From positions 496,001-560,000 of the forward strand of contig NZ_JACYOT010000001.1 in NCBI RefSeq assembly GCF_014858005.1: a stretch of 64,000 nt of DNA, written 5' to 3'. Position numbers and translations under genes: made by a program. Source of the stretch: Propioniciclava soli (GTDB lineage Bacteria > Actinomycetota > Actinomycetes > Propionibacteriales > Propionibacteriaceae). Shown piece by piece: positions 26,102 to 34,689 of this stretch. How positions within the stretch are numbered: position 1 is the stretch's first letter; every line of letters starts with the position of its first letter. The notes under the pieces are model-generated. The model was not told the DNA's origin, made no database searches, and worked only from the letters and a program-made list of their open reading frames with translations.

Positions 26102-28093
26102 TCAACGCGGCCCGGTCGCCGATCCGGACTTACCTTCCCCCGAAAGCTCGGGACCGTCGTGGATCCACTCCCGTGGGATGAGGGCGTTACCGTTTCGCCA
26201 GACCTCAATCACCGAGCCCCTGAACCAGTCGTCGGTGAAGTCCGCATGGTCGAACGCGATGATCTGTAGTTGTCCGTCGAGTCTGGCGACAGCATCAAAC
26301 ATCAACTTGTAAAGCTTCAGGGTGTTGTCACGATCAGCATCTGAGAGCTCCGTGAGATCGCCGCCCCGTTGGCGATCCCGGGGGAAAAAGGCTTGGCTAG
26401 GCTGGTCAAGGACGATGAAACGGGGCACGGGCCGGTCTGCCTCGATGAAGAACCCCTGAAGCGCGAGATAGGCAGTCAGATGGTAACCGACCCAGCTCAT
26501 GCCGCTTCCGATGGCGCCTGCGTCCATGTAGGCAGGGCCCTGGAGTGTGTCTGCGACGACTGTGAGGCGATAGGGGTCGATCCTGACCCCATGCTCGGAG
26601 TGCTCGAGCGGCAACGACCTCGCAAGGTCGGTCATTCGGCGCCCGACGATGTTGAGAAGGGAGTTGACCGCCGAGCGCAGCGCTTCGGGGTCTAGCTCCT
26701 CGGTGAGCCTTGCAGCCCGGTCCTCCAAGGCTCCGATTGCCCGTTCCAGGGTCGTGATGCTGTCATCGCTCTCCATGCTGGTCGTGTCTAGGTACTGGGC
26801 AATTCGGCCCTTCACGAAGCTCTGCTGAGCCCATGTCCGCTGGGCGCCCGCGCGGATGTCCTCGCTACTGGCGAACTCCTCGAGCGCCGCTTGGATGTCA
26901 GCGATCTCGGCCCGCTTCTCGTTGCGCTCATTGATTAGTTGCGTGCGCGCGGCGGTCACGCGTGGCAGGTCACGTTGTGCCAGTTCGATGCGCCGGGCAA
27001 CGCGGCCCAGACTGTGACTTATTGCCTCGTGCGTGGAGGTGCCCTTGATCGGGCTCGCGCAGACGGGGCACAGGGCACTGTCATCCAAGGAATCTGGGAT
27101 TAGCCCAATTGAGGCGAGCCGAACGCGGTGTTCATTGAGCTCGGCGCTGTACTCCGTGCCAACCCGCGCGAACTCGTCAAGACCCCGGATCTTGTCGTTG
27201 ATCTCGCGCACATCGCTGCGCAACGCGGCCCGACGTGCAACGAGGTCCTCTGCCTCAGCGGCACCGTCCACCGCATCGATGTCGACCGGCGGTTCCTCCT
27301 CCTGCAGCACAGCTGCGAGGAGCCGGAAGGCTTCCGCTGCGTCGCTCGGTATCGTGTCGATCTGCAGGAGGCCGCTCGCCTTGGCTTCGGCGATGAGTCC
27401 CGCGGCGCGCCCTACCCCGAGGTGTCGCGCGGCGCGCGCCTCACCAAGGCGTGCTGCGCGTCGTCGGATCTCGCGGCGCAGCTCTGCGAGCTCCTCACGT
27501 TTGCGAAGGGCGTCGGGGCCCTGCGCTCCGAGAAAGTATGGGAAGGTGTCGCGAATCGCCTGCTTCTGAAAGTCACGGTTCTGGTGGTGGAAGAGTAGGT
27601 CGGGGTTGGCAACCTCCCCCTGGCCTTGAAAGCAGTAGTAGAGGGCGTGCCGCAGGTTGGCTGCCAAGGCGCGCCGTGTCTGGCCCTCGGCCGGCAAGTG
27701 GAGGTTGTCCTCGATGCCGATGAGTCCGCCCAGATAATCGACGAGTTCGTCTGTGTTGGTGTTGATTGCGAGCGAGGAGAACGGCGGCTGCTCACGCTCG
27801 CCGACTGACAGCATCGCCTGCGTGGTTGTAACGCCATGGGCGGGCGCGGGACGCCCGACAAAGAAGCTGGTGTCGCCGACGTGAGCCAGCAGCCCGTACC
27901 AGGCCACCGTGTCTTGGATGGGTCCAAGTGGCACGTGCGGGCTATCGCTACCAAGTAGGAAACGGAGGATGCCAATGATGCTGCTCTTCCCAGTACCGGA
28001 CTCGCCCGTGATGACGTTGAGCCGGCCTGGCTGGAAGCGGATGCGTCGGACGTCGCCGTCAGCGTTGTACAGAATGAGTGCATCGAGTTGCAT
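26102..28093 (-). CDS. ABC-3C system ATPase, DUF3732 (SMC/Rad50-like)
   Basis: 663 aa ABC-type ATPase with Walker A ITGESGTGKSS (about 31-41), a long coiled-coil middle with a CPVC zinc-hook-like pair near residue 338, and the C-terminal Walker B region FIVLDQPSQAFFP (about 554). This is the DUF3732 ATPase of ABC-three-component (ABC-3C) conflict systems. The ATG at 28,093 shares one base with the stop of the gene before it (TGATG), which fixes the start. Codon use is visibly less GC-rich than in the flanking pilus and transfer genes. It faces the Tad operon convergently. Confidence 0.85.
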   Translation of the reverse strand: MQLDALILYNADGDVRRIRFQPGRLNVITGESGTGKSSIIGILRFLLGSDSPHVPLGPIQDTVAWYGLLAHVGDTSFFVGRPAPAHGVTTTQAMLSVGEREQPPFSSLAINTNTDELVDYLGGLIGIEDNLHLPAEGQTRRALAANLRHALYYCFQGQGEVANPDLLFHHQNRDFQKQAIRDTFPYFLGAQGPDALRKREELAELRREIRRRAARLGEARAARHLGVGRAAGLIAEAKASGLLQIDTIPSDAAEAFRLLAAVLQEEEPPVDIDAVDGAAEAEDLVARRAALRSDVREINDKIRGLDEFARVGTEYSAELNEHRVRLASIGLIPDSLDDSALCPVCASPIKGTSTHEAISHSLGRVARRIELAQRDLPRVTAARTQLINERNEKRAEIADIQAALEEFASSEDIRAGAQRTWAQQSFVKGRIAQYLDTTSMESDDSITTLERAIGALEDRAARLTEELDPEALRSAVNSLLNIVGRRMTDLARSLPLEHSEHGVRIDPYRLTVVADTLQGPAYMDAGAIGSGMSWVGYHLTAYLALQGFFIEADRPVPRFIVLDQPSQAFFPRDRQRGGDLTELSDADRDNTLKLYKLMFDAVARLDGQLQIIAFDHADFTDDWFRGSVIEVWRNGNALIPREWIHDGPELSGEGKSGSATGPR

Positions 28094-28593
28094 CACGGTC
28101 GGACTCCCCATCGGGCAAGGGCGGTGGCTTCATCAGACTCGGTTCCCCCGAACCACCTGCCGAGAAAATGGGCGGTTTTCAGACAAGCATTCCAGTCCTC
28201 CGTCGGGTGCAGCGTTCGCGGGCGGCGCCGAATGGCCCCGGCCGAGATCGAGCCGAGCGAGCCCCTCAAGACAGAATGCCTGAGCCCGAAGGTGATGGCA
28301 CTCGCCGTGACTGGCCGGAACGTGCTGACCCGGTTCGCAAAGTCCATGAGCAGCACTGGATTCGCCCGTTGCCAGCCCCACATCGATGAGGCTGTGGTCG
28401 AAGGCAGCGCGTCACGAGTGGGCTTGTGCAGCGCGTTGGGAAGGATTATGAACGCGAACGTGAGGGGCATGGGTTCCGAAACCTTCTCCTCGTAGCCTGC
28501 GCATGCCTTGTGGAGCAGCAGCGCGCAGAACGCAGGGTTGAACAGGGTGCTCGTCTCGGAGTCCAGCGCGGATCCAAGGGCGCTAACACTCAT
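28093..28593 (-). CDS. ABC-3C system middle component
   Basis: 166 aa. A helical N-terminal part (NPAFCALLLHKACAGYEEK) is followed by PLTFAFIILPNALHKPTRDALP and a basic C-terminal half. The gene sits between the nuclease-type subunit and the DUF3732 ATPase, overlapping both, and fits the middle-component family that bridges the two. No enzymatic motif is visible. It should not work alone. Confidence 0.75.
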   Translation of the reverse strand: MSVSALGSALDSETSTLFNPAFCALLLHKACAGYEEKVSEPMPLTFAFIILPNALHKPTRDALPSTTASSMWGWQRANPVLLMDFANRVSTFRPVTASAITFGLRHSVLRGSLGSISAGAIRRRPRTLHPTEDWNACLKTAHFLGRWFGGTESDEATALARWGVRP

Positions 28594-29819
28594 GCGGCAC
28601 CCTGGCCATCGTCAACACTCTGCACTTCGGCGAGCCGGTGTTTCATTAGCTCGACCCAGTCGGGATGCCAGCCGATCTGCAGGCGGTCCGCAAGGATATG
28701 CAATGAGCCGAAGGGGATGTAGCCCGATCGGACTTCCGCTCGAACCTCGGGAAGCGCTCGATCTTGCAGCCTCTGGTAAAGCCGCAGGGCGCTGACGTGT
28801 TTGTCTGTGTCGAGATCCTCATCGTTGCCGGACGGTTCCTCCAGTGGCAGAAACACCCGCTTCCATTCCTCCATCAGTCGCCGGTCGTATGCGGCAAGTT
28901 CGCCGATCGTGAGGAGCTGCTCCCGCTGCCATCTGGACCGTTGCAGGAAGGCCCTGTTGTGGTCGTACACGGCTTGCCTGATGCGCTCGTGGTGAAGCAG
29001 GATGAGCTTCAACTGGGCAACGAACACCCGGTCGTCTTGCGCGATTTCGCTGCGGGTTGGCTCTGGTTCATCGTCGTAGTCCAAGGGAAGATTGTCGTCT
29101 CGCAGCGACTGAGCGATCAGCAGGAGTTGTCCTTCGATTTCGCCGATGTCAATCCAGTCGTTCTTGCCCTGGGCCACAGAAGTGAGGTGCGCCATTGCGC
29201 GCCCGTGCCACCAGCCACGAAGGCGCTCAACCAGGGGAAGTCGTCGCTGTGGAACCGTCGCTTTTCGCACGGTGGAAATGAGGCGCTCGGTCATGTCTGC
29301 GGCGCTTACCGCCCCGTGGAGCACCACTACCCTGTCGAGCAGTTCAGTTCGCTGGTCTTCGGGGAGAGAGAGGTACCTCGTGTAGTAGGTGGCGGACCCT
29401 CGGTTACCGGCTGCCTGGGCGACGGCATCGAGCTTCTCGCGCGCATTCGCGACGTCTTCATTACTCCGAGCTGGTCCGAGCAGGCTCGCGGCCGTGCCGG
29501 CCGGTGCGGCCGCGGTTGTCATGAGAAAGCACGCAGATCGATCGCTTGATGTCTCGATCCAGTTGTGAAGCGTCTTCCAGAGGTCCTGGCTGGCGTCGCC
29601 GAGGGATCCCTGTCGACTGACACGATGCTTCGTCTGCCAAAGCTCGCGGGGACGACCCTCGACTTCGAAAGTGATGTCGTCCACCGTTTCTAGAGATAGG
29701 CGGAGGTTCTCATCCCCGTCCATTCGTTGGAGAGCGATCAAGAGGGCGTACTCGACCTGCGCAAGGTAACCCAGCGCAGATCCCCCTGCGCTGAACCGGT
29801 TTGTGTCGGCGTTGGTCAC
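28590..29819 (-). CDS. ABC-3C effector subunit with nuclease-like N-terminus
   Basis: 409 aa from a GTG at 29,819 (MTNADTNRFSAGGSALGYLAQ). The first 70 residues carry GYLAQVEYALL, Glu44, Asp47/Asp48 and Gln62-Thr-Lys64, a pattern (E...DD...QxK) like the DUF4297/Cap4-type restriction-endonuclease fold. The rest is helical with a C-terminal ABC-3C-type domain. First gene of the three-gene operon and the likely toxic arm, controlled by the ATPase. The frame stays open upstream to 30,053 but that part reads poorly as protein. Confidence 0.75.
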   Translation of the reverse strand: MTNADTNRFSAGGSALGYLAQVEYALLIALQRMDGDENLRLSLETVDDITFEVEGRPRELWQTKHRVSRQGSLGDASQDLWKTLHNWIETSSDRSACFLMTTAAAPAGTAASLLGPARSNEDVANAREKLDAVAQAAGNRGSATYYTRYLSLPEDQRTELLDRVVVLHGAVSAADMTERLISTVRKATVPQRRLPLVERLRGWWHGRAMAHLTSVAQGKNDWIDIGEIEGQLLLIAQSLRDDNLPLDYDDEPEPTRSEIAQDDRVFVAQLKLILLHHERIRQAVYDHNRAFLQRSRWQREQLLTIGELAAYDRRLMEEWKRVFLPLEEPSGNDEDLDTDKHVSALRLYQRLQDRALPEVRAEVRSGYIPFGSLHILADRLQIGWHPDWVELMKHRLAEVQSVDDGQGAA

Positions 29820-30180
29820 GTTCAGACCGTAGCAGCGCTCCCCGTCGCAAGTCCGCGAACGTGACCCTGCGCAACCTGTGCCCTCACGCCCAGTCCAACC
29901 CGTAGGGACAGTGATCCCGTGACTCTCGGGTGCGTGTGACACCTTCGACGCCATGGTCCTCGCGTGCTGCCGGTCCATGCTCTCGGCCACCCCACCAGAG
30001 TCCTCCCATGCCTTGCTGCATGATGGCGGAAGGGACGGTCTTGCGGCGAACACTGCCGGCGGGGGTTATGGGGCAAATGTGCTACCCACTAGGGGGGTAA
30101 TGCGAATCGAGAGTCTCCGCAGGCGGATTGATGCCCGCCAGCGCCGAGTCGGGCTACGAGAGTAGCAAGGTCTGATTGGT
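29820..30180. other. Intergenic stretch between ABC-3C and the type IV secretion operon
   Basis: About 360 bp between divergent genes, so it must hold the ABC-3C promoter and probably the promoter of the 30,217 operon. I see no confident promoter hexamer pair. The minus-strand frame of the ABC-3C effector is open here, but homology-like sequence starts at 29,819. Confidence 0.35.
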
Positions 30181-30210
30181 GGTCTTCCCGCGTACCCACG
30201 CGGAAGGACC
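30181..30210 (+). promoter_or_regulatory. Hairpin covering the ribosome binding site of the next gene
   Basis: GGTCTTCCCGCGT, loop ACCC, then ACGCGGAAGGACC: an imperfect inverted repeat with a GC-rich core (CGCGT/ACGCG). Its right arm contains the GGAAGGA ribosome binding site of the gene that starts at 30,217. If formed in the mRNA it would limit translation. Confidence 0.4.
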
Positions 30211-30216
30211 ACGGTA

Positions 30217-31008
30217 ATGAACGTCACCGAGATGTTGGGTTTGCAGGACGAGCGGATGGAGTCCGTCGTCAAGGATCAGTGGGCGGGATGGGTCGCCTTC
30301 GAGCCCCGGTTGGGGGTCGTTGACGACCCGGCCGGACTGGACGCCTGGCGACGAGCGGCCGATCCCGCGGTCGCCAACGGCGTCCTCCTCGGCCTCGCCC
30401 GGTTGGCGGCGTTCGATGGCGCCGACGACCGGGAGGCAGCGCTGGTGCTCGCGTGGCTCCTGCTCCCGACTGCCCTGCGCGTCCGCCGCCGGTTGGGACT
30501 GGCTGATGATCGGGTCGACGAGGTGCTGGCCGCCCAGTTGTGGGTGGAGGTCCGCGGCCTGCCTTGGCGGCGTCCGCACTGGGTGGCGGCGAAGGTCGCC
30601 GGTCAGCTGCGTGAGGGGGTGCTACTGGATTGCGGGGCGCCCACGCACCACATGCCGCACCGGCTGTCGACGGTCTCGTTTGGCCCCGTCGACCCGGCCG
30701 ACGACCGGCTCGTGGAAGACGACGACCCGGCAGCCGAGTTGGCCGAACTGCTCGCCTGGGCATGCGCCGAGGACGTCATCACCGACGAGGACTGCGAGCT
30801 GCTGGTCAGTCTGATCGAGGCCGCGAAGACCCTCCAGGCCGATGGCCGCGCCCGCGAGGGCGGGGTGGCCGGCCTGTCGAGTCGCCAACTCAGCGCCGTC
30901 GTGGCCCAGGAGTGGGGCGTGTGTGCCCGGACCGTGCGGCGTCGCACCGCTCGCTGCGTGGCGGCCCTCAGCGAAGCCGCTGGCGAGTACCTGAACGCCG
31001 TCGGCTGA
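30217..31008 (+). CDS. Putative DNA-binding regulator with sigma-like C-terminal HTH
   Basis: 263 aa, unknown family. The N-terminal two thirds is helical and acidic; the C-terminus (LSSRQLSAVVAQEWGVCARTVRRRTARCVAALSEAAG) looks like a sigma-70 region 4 or similar helix-turn-helix. A protein of this sort at the head of a conjugation operon would suit transcriptional control, but no target is visible. The ribosome binding site GGAAGGA lies within the hairpin just upstream. Confidence 0.6.
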   Translation: MNVTEMLGLQDERMESVVKDQWAGWVAFEPRLGVVDDPAGLDAWRRAADPAVANGVLLGLARLAAFDGADDREAALVLAWLLLPTALRVRRRLGLADDRVDEVLAAQLWVEVRGLPWRRPHWVAAKVAGQLREGVLLDCGAPTHHMPHRLSTVSFGPVDPADDRLVEDDDPAAELAELLAWACAEDVITDEDCELLVSLIEAAKTLQADGRAREGGVAGLSSRQLSAVVAQEWGVCARTVRRRTARCVAALSEAAGEYLNAVG

Positions 31009-31061
31009 CTGTCCACCGATGACGGGCGCGGCCCGTTAGGGATGGCGGAGGTGATGCCGAG

Positions 31062-31259
31062 ATGACCAGCACCCCGGCCGAGGTGGCCGCCCTGTTGAAG
31101 ATCGCGGCCATGGAGCCAGAGACCCTGGACGATCTGGACGGGTGCCTGCGCAGGCTTCGCGACGTGCAGAAGGCCAGACGCGAGCTGGCCAAGGTGCCCC
31201 CGGCCATGCTCTTGTCCGGGCTGCTGGATCGGCGCCCTCGGGGCGGTGACCCGTCGTGA
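31062..31259 (+). CDS. Small hypothetical protein, 65 aa
   Basis: Helical, charged protein (TPAEVAALLKIAAMEPETLD and so on) with no membrane segment or known motif. It overlaps the following ParA-like gene by four bases, so it belongs to the type IV secretion operon. Confidence 0.6.
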   Translation: MTSTPAEVAALLKIAAMEPETLDDLDGCLRRLRDVQKARRELAKVPPAMLLSGLLDRRPRGGDPS

Positions 31260-32011
31260 CCGCCCACAGCGTGGCAGAGCTCCAAGAGGCCTGGCGCGCC
31301 ATCGAGGCGGGCGAGTTCTCCCACGGGCCCCGGTCCACATCCGCGGCACCGGGACCTGCGACCGTCTGGACGCCGGCGCCAAGTGAGCGGGTGGTCGTCG
31401 TCGTGGGCTGCGCCGGCGGAGTGGGTGCGTCCACGCTGGCGCTCGCGCTGGCCACCGCAGCCGGGGCACCGGCGCGGGTGGTGGAGTGCGGCCCTCCGTT
31501 AGCGTCCGGCTTCTCTGCCGCAGCCAATGCCGAACTCGGGACCGAGGGCCCTTGGCGCCGCGGGAGTCGTGGCGACGTCCTGCTGGAGCGCCCCATCGCC
31601 GGCGACGCGATCGTGCCAGTTCCGACCGAGTCATCGGTCGAGTGGACGTTGGTGGACACCAACTGGACCACCGCGTCAGGCCCAGGCGCCGGATGGCTGG
31701 GGTCAATGCTGCGCACGCTCGACGATGTCGTCCTCGTCACGAACGCCACGGTGCCCGGGGTCCGCCGGCTGGAGTCGTGCGCCGAGCTCCTCGGCTGGGA
31801 TGCGCTGGGGGTGGTCGTGGGACCCACGGCCAAGCGGTGGCCGCGTCCGGTCAAGGTCGCCGCGGCCGGGATTCCCGCTCGCGTGCACCTCACCGACTTC
31901 CCGCTCGATCCACGCCTTCAGGTCACCGGTCTGACTCCCGACCCGTTGCCCGCCCCGCTGCTCAAGGCGGCCCAGAACGTCCTCGCCCTCCTCCGAAAGG
32001 AACCGACATGA
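31256..32011 (+). CDS. ParA/MinD-like protein with degenerate P-loop
   Basis: 251 aa. VVVVVGCAGGVGASTLALAL aligns with the deviant Walker A KGGVGKST but both lysines are Ala. VEWTLVDTNWTT and VVLVTNATVPGVRR match the later strands of the fold. Similar to the TadZ-like gene at 17,152, and probably a structural or regulatory ATPase-like factor rather than a plasmid partition protein, since no ParB is nearby. It overlaps the next gene by four bases. Confidence 0.75.
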   Translation: MTAHSVAELQEAWRAIEAGEFSHGPRSTSAAPGPATVWTPAPSERVVVVVGCAGGVGASTLALALATAAGAPARVVECGPPLASGFSAAANAELGTEGPWRRGSRGDVLLERPIAGDAIVPVPTESSVEWTLVDTNWTTASGPGAGWLGSMLRTLDDVVLVTNATVPGVRRLESCAELLGWDALGVVVGPTAKRWPRPVKVAAAGIPARVHLTDFPLDPRLQVTGLTPDPLPAPLLKAAQNVLALLRKEPT

Positions 32012-32292
32012 ACCCGCTGATCGTCCCGCTGAAGATCTGCCCGGTGGCGCCCACGGGCGTCGCCGCCTACACCGACCAGATCTCGGGCATGGTCCTGTGG
32101 TCCGTGCTGTGGCTGTTCGGCATCGCGGCCCTGGTGTCCGTCGGGGCGATCCTCGTCGGACGAGCCACGCACTCCCCGCACCTCTCGAAGGGCGGCATCA
32201 TCGGCCTCGCCGGCGTCCTGGTGCTCGCCGTGGTGCTGATGGGTGGCTACGGGATGCTCAACGGCATCCTCGGCGACGGCTGCGTCGGCTGA
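32008..32292 (+). CDS. Small two-helix membrane protein (VirB2/TrbC-like pilin candidate)
   Basis: 94 aa with two hydrophobic helices (about 28-52 and 61-83) joined by a short basic loop, the topology of VirB2/TrbC-type conjugative pilins. AAAGGA precedes the start. The stop shares one base with the next start (TGATG). Assignment rests on size, topology and context. Confidence 0.65.
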   Translation: MNPLIVPLKICPVAPTGVAAYTDQISGMVLWSVLWLFGIAALVSVGAILVGRATHSPHLSKGGIIGLAGVLVLAVVLMGGYGMLNGILGDGCVG

Positions 32293-33110
32293 TGTTCCGG
32301 CGTCGCCCACCCGTCCCGGCGAGCTCAGCCGAGGTCGTCCCGCTCTCGCGCACTCAGCTGCTGGGCGTCCTCGCAGGACTGCTGCTGGTGGGCGGCGTCC
32401 TGCTGTACGGGCTGGGCTACACCCTGGTCTCCAGCTTCTCGGCGGGAACCGCGCCCGAGGGCGTCCTGAGCGACGCTCACCCGGACGCCGACCCCGCGCG
32501 GCGGCGAGACCTCATTGCTGCCGCGCCCATGGCGACGGTGGCCCAGGATGCCGGCCTCACGCCGGGGGTGGCGATCTCACTGCCTCCCGCGATCAGGCTG
32601 CCCGCCGCCACGACCGTGGGCGCCGGCGGTGTGCCGTCGGGCTTCCCAAGCACCCCCGAGGGCGCGGCCGCGCAACTGGCGGCCATCGAGGTGCGCGTGC
32701 TGTCCGCGATGTCGCTGCCGGTGGCCATCGAGGTCTACCGCGACTGGGCGATGCCCGGCGGGGTCGGCGCCGCGGACTGGTCGCAGACCCGCAACGTGCA
32801 GTCTTTCCTGACCCACGCCCGGCAGTCGTCCAACGAGTTGGACCCCGGCACCCTGGTCAGCGTCACGCCCGCGGCCATCCAGACCAAGGGGACCGACGGC
32901 CCTGACTGGGTGGTCGCGTGCGTGCTGCTCGACGTTCGCGCCGCCCTGAAGGCGGAGGCCCGCATGGGCTACGGCACCTGCGAGCGCATGCAGTGGACCG
33001 GCGGCCGCTGGCTGATCGCCCCCGGCGCCCCACCCGCCCCGGCCCCGTCAACCTGGCCAGGTTCGGACGCCTCCGTCGAGGCCGGCTGGCAGCCCGTCGC
33101 CTCCAACTGA
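32292..33110 (+). CDS. Membrane-anchored conjugation protein, 272 aa
   Basis: One N-terminal membrane helix (about 19-40) and a long extracytoplasmic region with RNVQSFLTHARQSSNELDPG and two cysteines near the end. No family recognised with certainty; the position between the pilin-like and VirB6-like genes suggests a TcpC/VirB8-like structural role. Confidence 0.6.
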   Translation: MFRRRPPVPASSAEVVPLSRTQLLGVLAGLLLVGGVLLYGLGYTLVSSFSAGTAPEGVLSDAHPDADPARRRDLIAAAPMATVAQDAGLTPGVAISLPPAIRLPAATTVGAGGVPSGFPSTPEGAAAQLAAIEVRVLSAMSLPVAIEVYRDWAMPGGVGAADWSQTRNVQSFLTHARQSSNELDPGTLVSVTPAAIQTKGTDGPDWVVACVLLDVRAALKAEARMGYGTCERMQWTGGRWLIAPGAPPAPAPSTWPGSDASVEAGWQPVASN

Positions 33111-33120
33111 AGGAGCAGCC

Positions 33121-34536
33121 ATGCCCATCGATCCGTTCGGCCTGCTCGGCTCGGCCATCGCCAACGTGGTGACCGACAGCCTGACCGCGGCCATGCTCGC
33201 GCTCTGGAACGCCGGCCTGTGGGTGCTTCGGGCAGTCCTCGAACTTGAGGACGCGATCCTCACCCCGAGCCTCGGCGAAGACGGACCCGTCGGCGAGCTG
33301 TACGCGACCACCTTCTGGATCGCCCTCGCGCTTGTCGGGATCCTCATGCTCGTCCAGGTCGGCGTCGCCCTCGGAAAGCGGGACGGGCACAGCATCGGCC
33401 GGCTCCTCGTCGGCGCCGCCCAGTTCGGCTTCGTATGGTTCGCGTGGGTGGGCTACGGCGTCACCCTGGTCGCCGCCTGCAGCGGCCTGACCAAAGCCCT
33501 CATGCAGTCACTGCTCAACGTCACCCGCTGGAGCGAATGGGAACCCTGGGAACCGTTCACCGCCAGCGACATCACCAACGGCACCGTCGCCGTCATCCTC
33601 GGCATCATGGGGATGCTGCTGTGGCTCGCCGCGATCGGCCACACGCTGGTCATGGTGGCCCGAGCCGCCTCCCTGCTCGTGTTGGCGGCAGTCACACCGA
33701 TCGCGGCTGCCGGGCTGGTCACCGACTTCGGACGCGGCTGGTTCTGGAAGTCGTTTCGCTGGTTCCACGCCGCCGCGCTCACTCCGCCCCTGATGGTGCT
33801 GGCGCTCGGCATCGGGGTGAGGATCACCACCGAGGTGGCGGTCGGCGGTGAGGACGACGTCCTGAAGTCGATTGGGACGGCGTTCGTCGGCGTCGTGCTC
33901 ATCTGCGTGTCGTCGTTCTCCCCGTTGGCGCTGTACAAGCTGTTCGCGTTCACCGATCCGGGCAGCACGTCCGGGTCCGCCTTGCGCGCCGGGATCGCCG
34001 CCGCCGGTGGCATCGGCGGCGTCCTCGCCGGACGCCAGACCGGCAGCAGCGCTGCCACTACGACCGACGAGGCCGGACGCACCGCGGGCGAGGACGGAGC
34101 CGCGGCGACCACGATTGGTCGGTTCGCGGCGGGCATGGGCCCGGTCGGTCAGGCCTTCTCGACCGGCATCGGCGTCATGGCGGCCGTGGGCGGGACCGCC
34201 GCGGCCATGGGCGCCGATCAGACCAACCAGATGGGAGTCGGTCACAACAACTTCCCGCCCGACTACTCACGCCGCGGCGTACGGGCTGGCAGCGGCCAGT
34301 CGGGATACGACGGTGCCACCGACGAGTCGGCCAACCCAGACGACCCAACTGTGGCCAACGGCGGCGGGTGGGGAGGTCCACCCCCGGACGCCGCGCGGGG
34401 CGGCGCGGCGTCCGGAACGGGCTCAATGCAGTCCACCGGGACGTTCGCACCCACCGGAGCGCGAGGGGGAGCTGGGGCGAGGGGCGCCGTCAGTTCGTCA
34501 GAGGTGGTTGAGGTCGCCGAGGTGGCGGCGCTTTAG
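33121..34536 (+). CDS. VirB6/TrbL-like polytopic membrane protein
   Basis: 471 aa. About six to seven membrane segments between residues 20 and 290, including FWIALALVGILMLVQVGVAL and GTVAVILGIMGMLLWLAAIG, then a long Gly/Ala/Ser-rich cytoplasmic tail with no membrane segments. This fits the channel-forming VirB6/TrbL class of type IV secretion. AAGGAG lies upstream. It is the last gene before the minus-strand DUF3696 cassette. Confidence 0.75.
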   Translation: MPIDPFGLLGSAIANVVTDSLTAAMLALWNAGLWVLRAVLELEDAILTPSLGEDGPVGELYATTFWIALALVGILMLVQVGVALGKRDGHSIGRLLVGAAQFGFVWFAWVGYGVTLVAACSGLTKALMQSLLNVTRWSEWEPWEPFTASDITNGTVAVILGIMGMLLWLAAIGHTLVMVARAASLLVLAAVTPIAAAGLVTDFGRGWFWKSFRWFHAAALTPPLMVLALGIGVRITTEVAVGGEDDVLKSIGTAFVGVVLICVSSFSPLALYKLFAFTDPGSTSGSALRAGIAAAGGIGGVLAGRQTGSSAATTTDEAGRTAGEDGAAATTIGRFAAGMGPVGQAFSTGIGVMAAVGGTAAAMGADQTNQMGVGHNNFPPDYSRRGVRAGSGQSGYDGATDESANPDDPTVANGGGWGGPPPDAARGGAASGTGSMQSTGTFAPTGARGGAGARGAVSSSEVVEVAEVAAL

Positions 34537-34564
34537 CACTCGGGTCGAGACTCAATCTCGGGTA

Positions 34565-34594
34565 CCGGGACGCGTCCTGAAACAGGCGTCTCGG
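34565..34594. terminator. Possible bidirectional terminator hairpin
   Basis: CCGGGACG...CCTG, loop AAA, CAGGCGTCTCGG: a GC-rich inverted repeat with a three-base bulge and one G-U pair, between two convergent genes. There is no clear T run on either side. Confidence 0.4.
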
Positions 34595-34689
34595 AGCCTG
34601 AACGCGGGTCTTGAGGTAATTGGGGCCTCGCGGGGGGTTTCGGGCTGCTGCGTGGCGACTCCCGGAACGCGTCAGTGTTGCTGATCGCT

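Noticed and set aside
31256-32011. Plasmid partition ParA
   Set aside because: The P-loop lysines are missing and no ParB or centromere-like repeats lie nearby; the context is a transfer operon.
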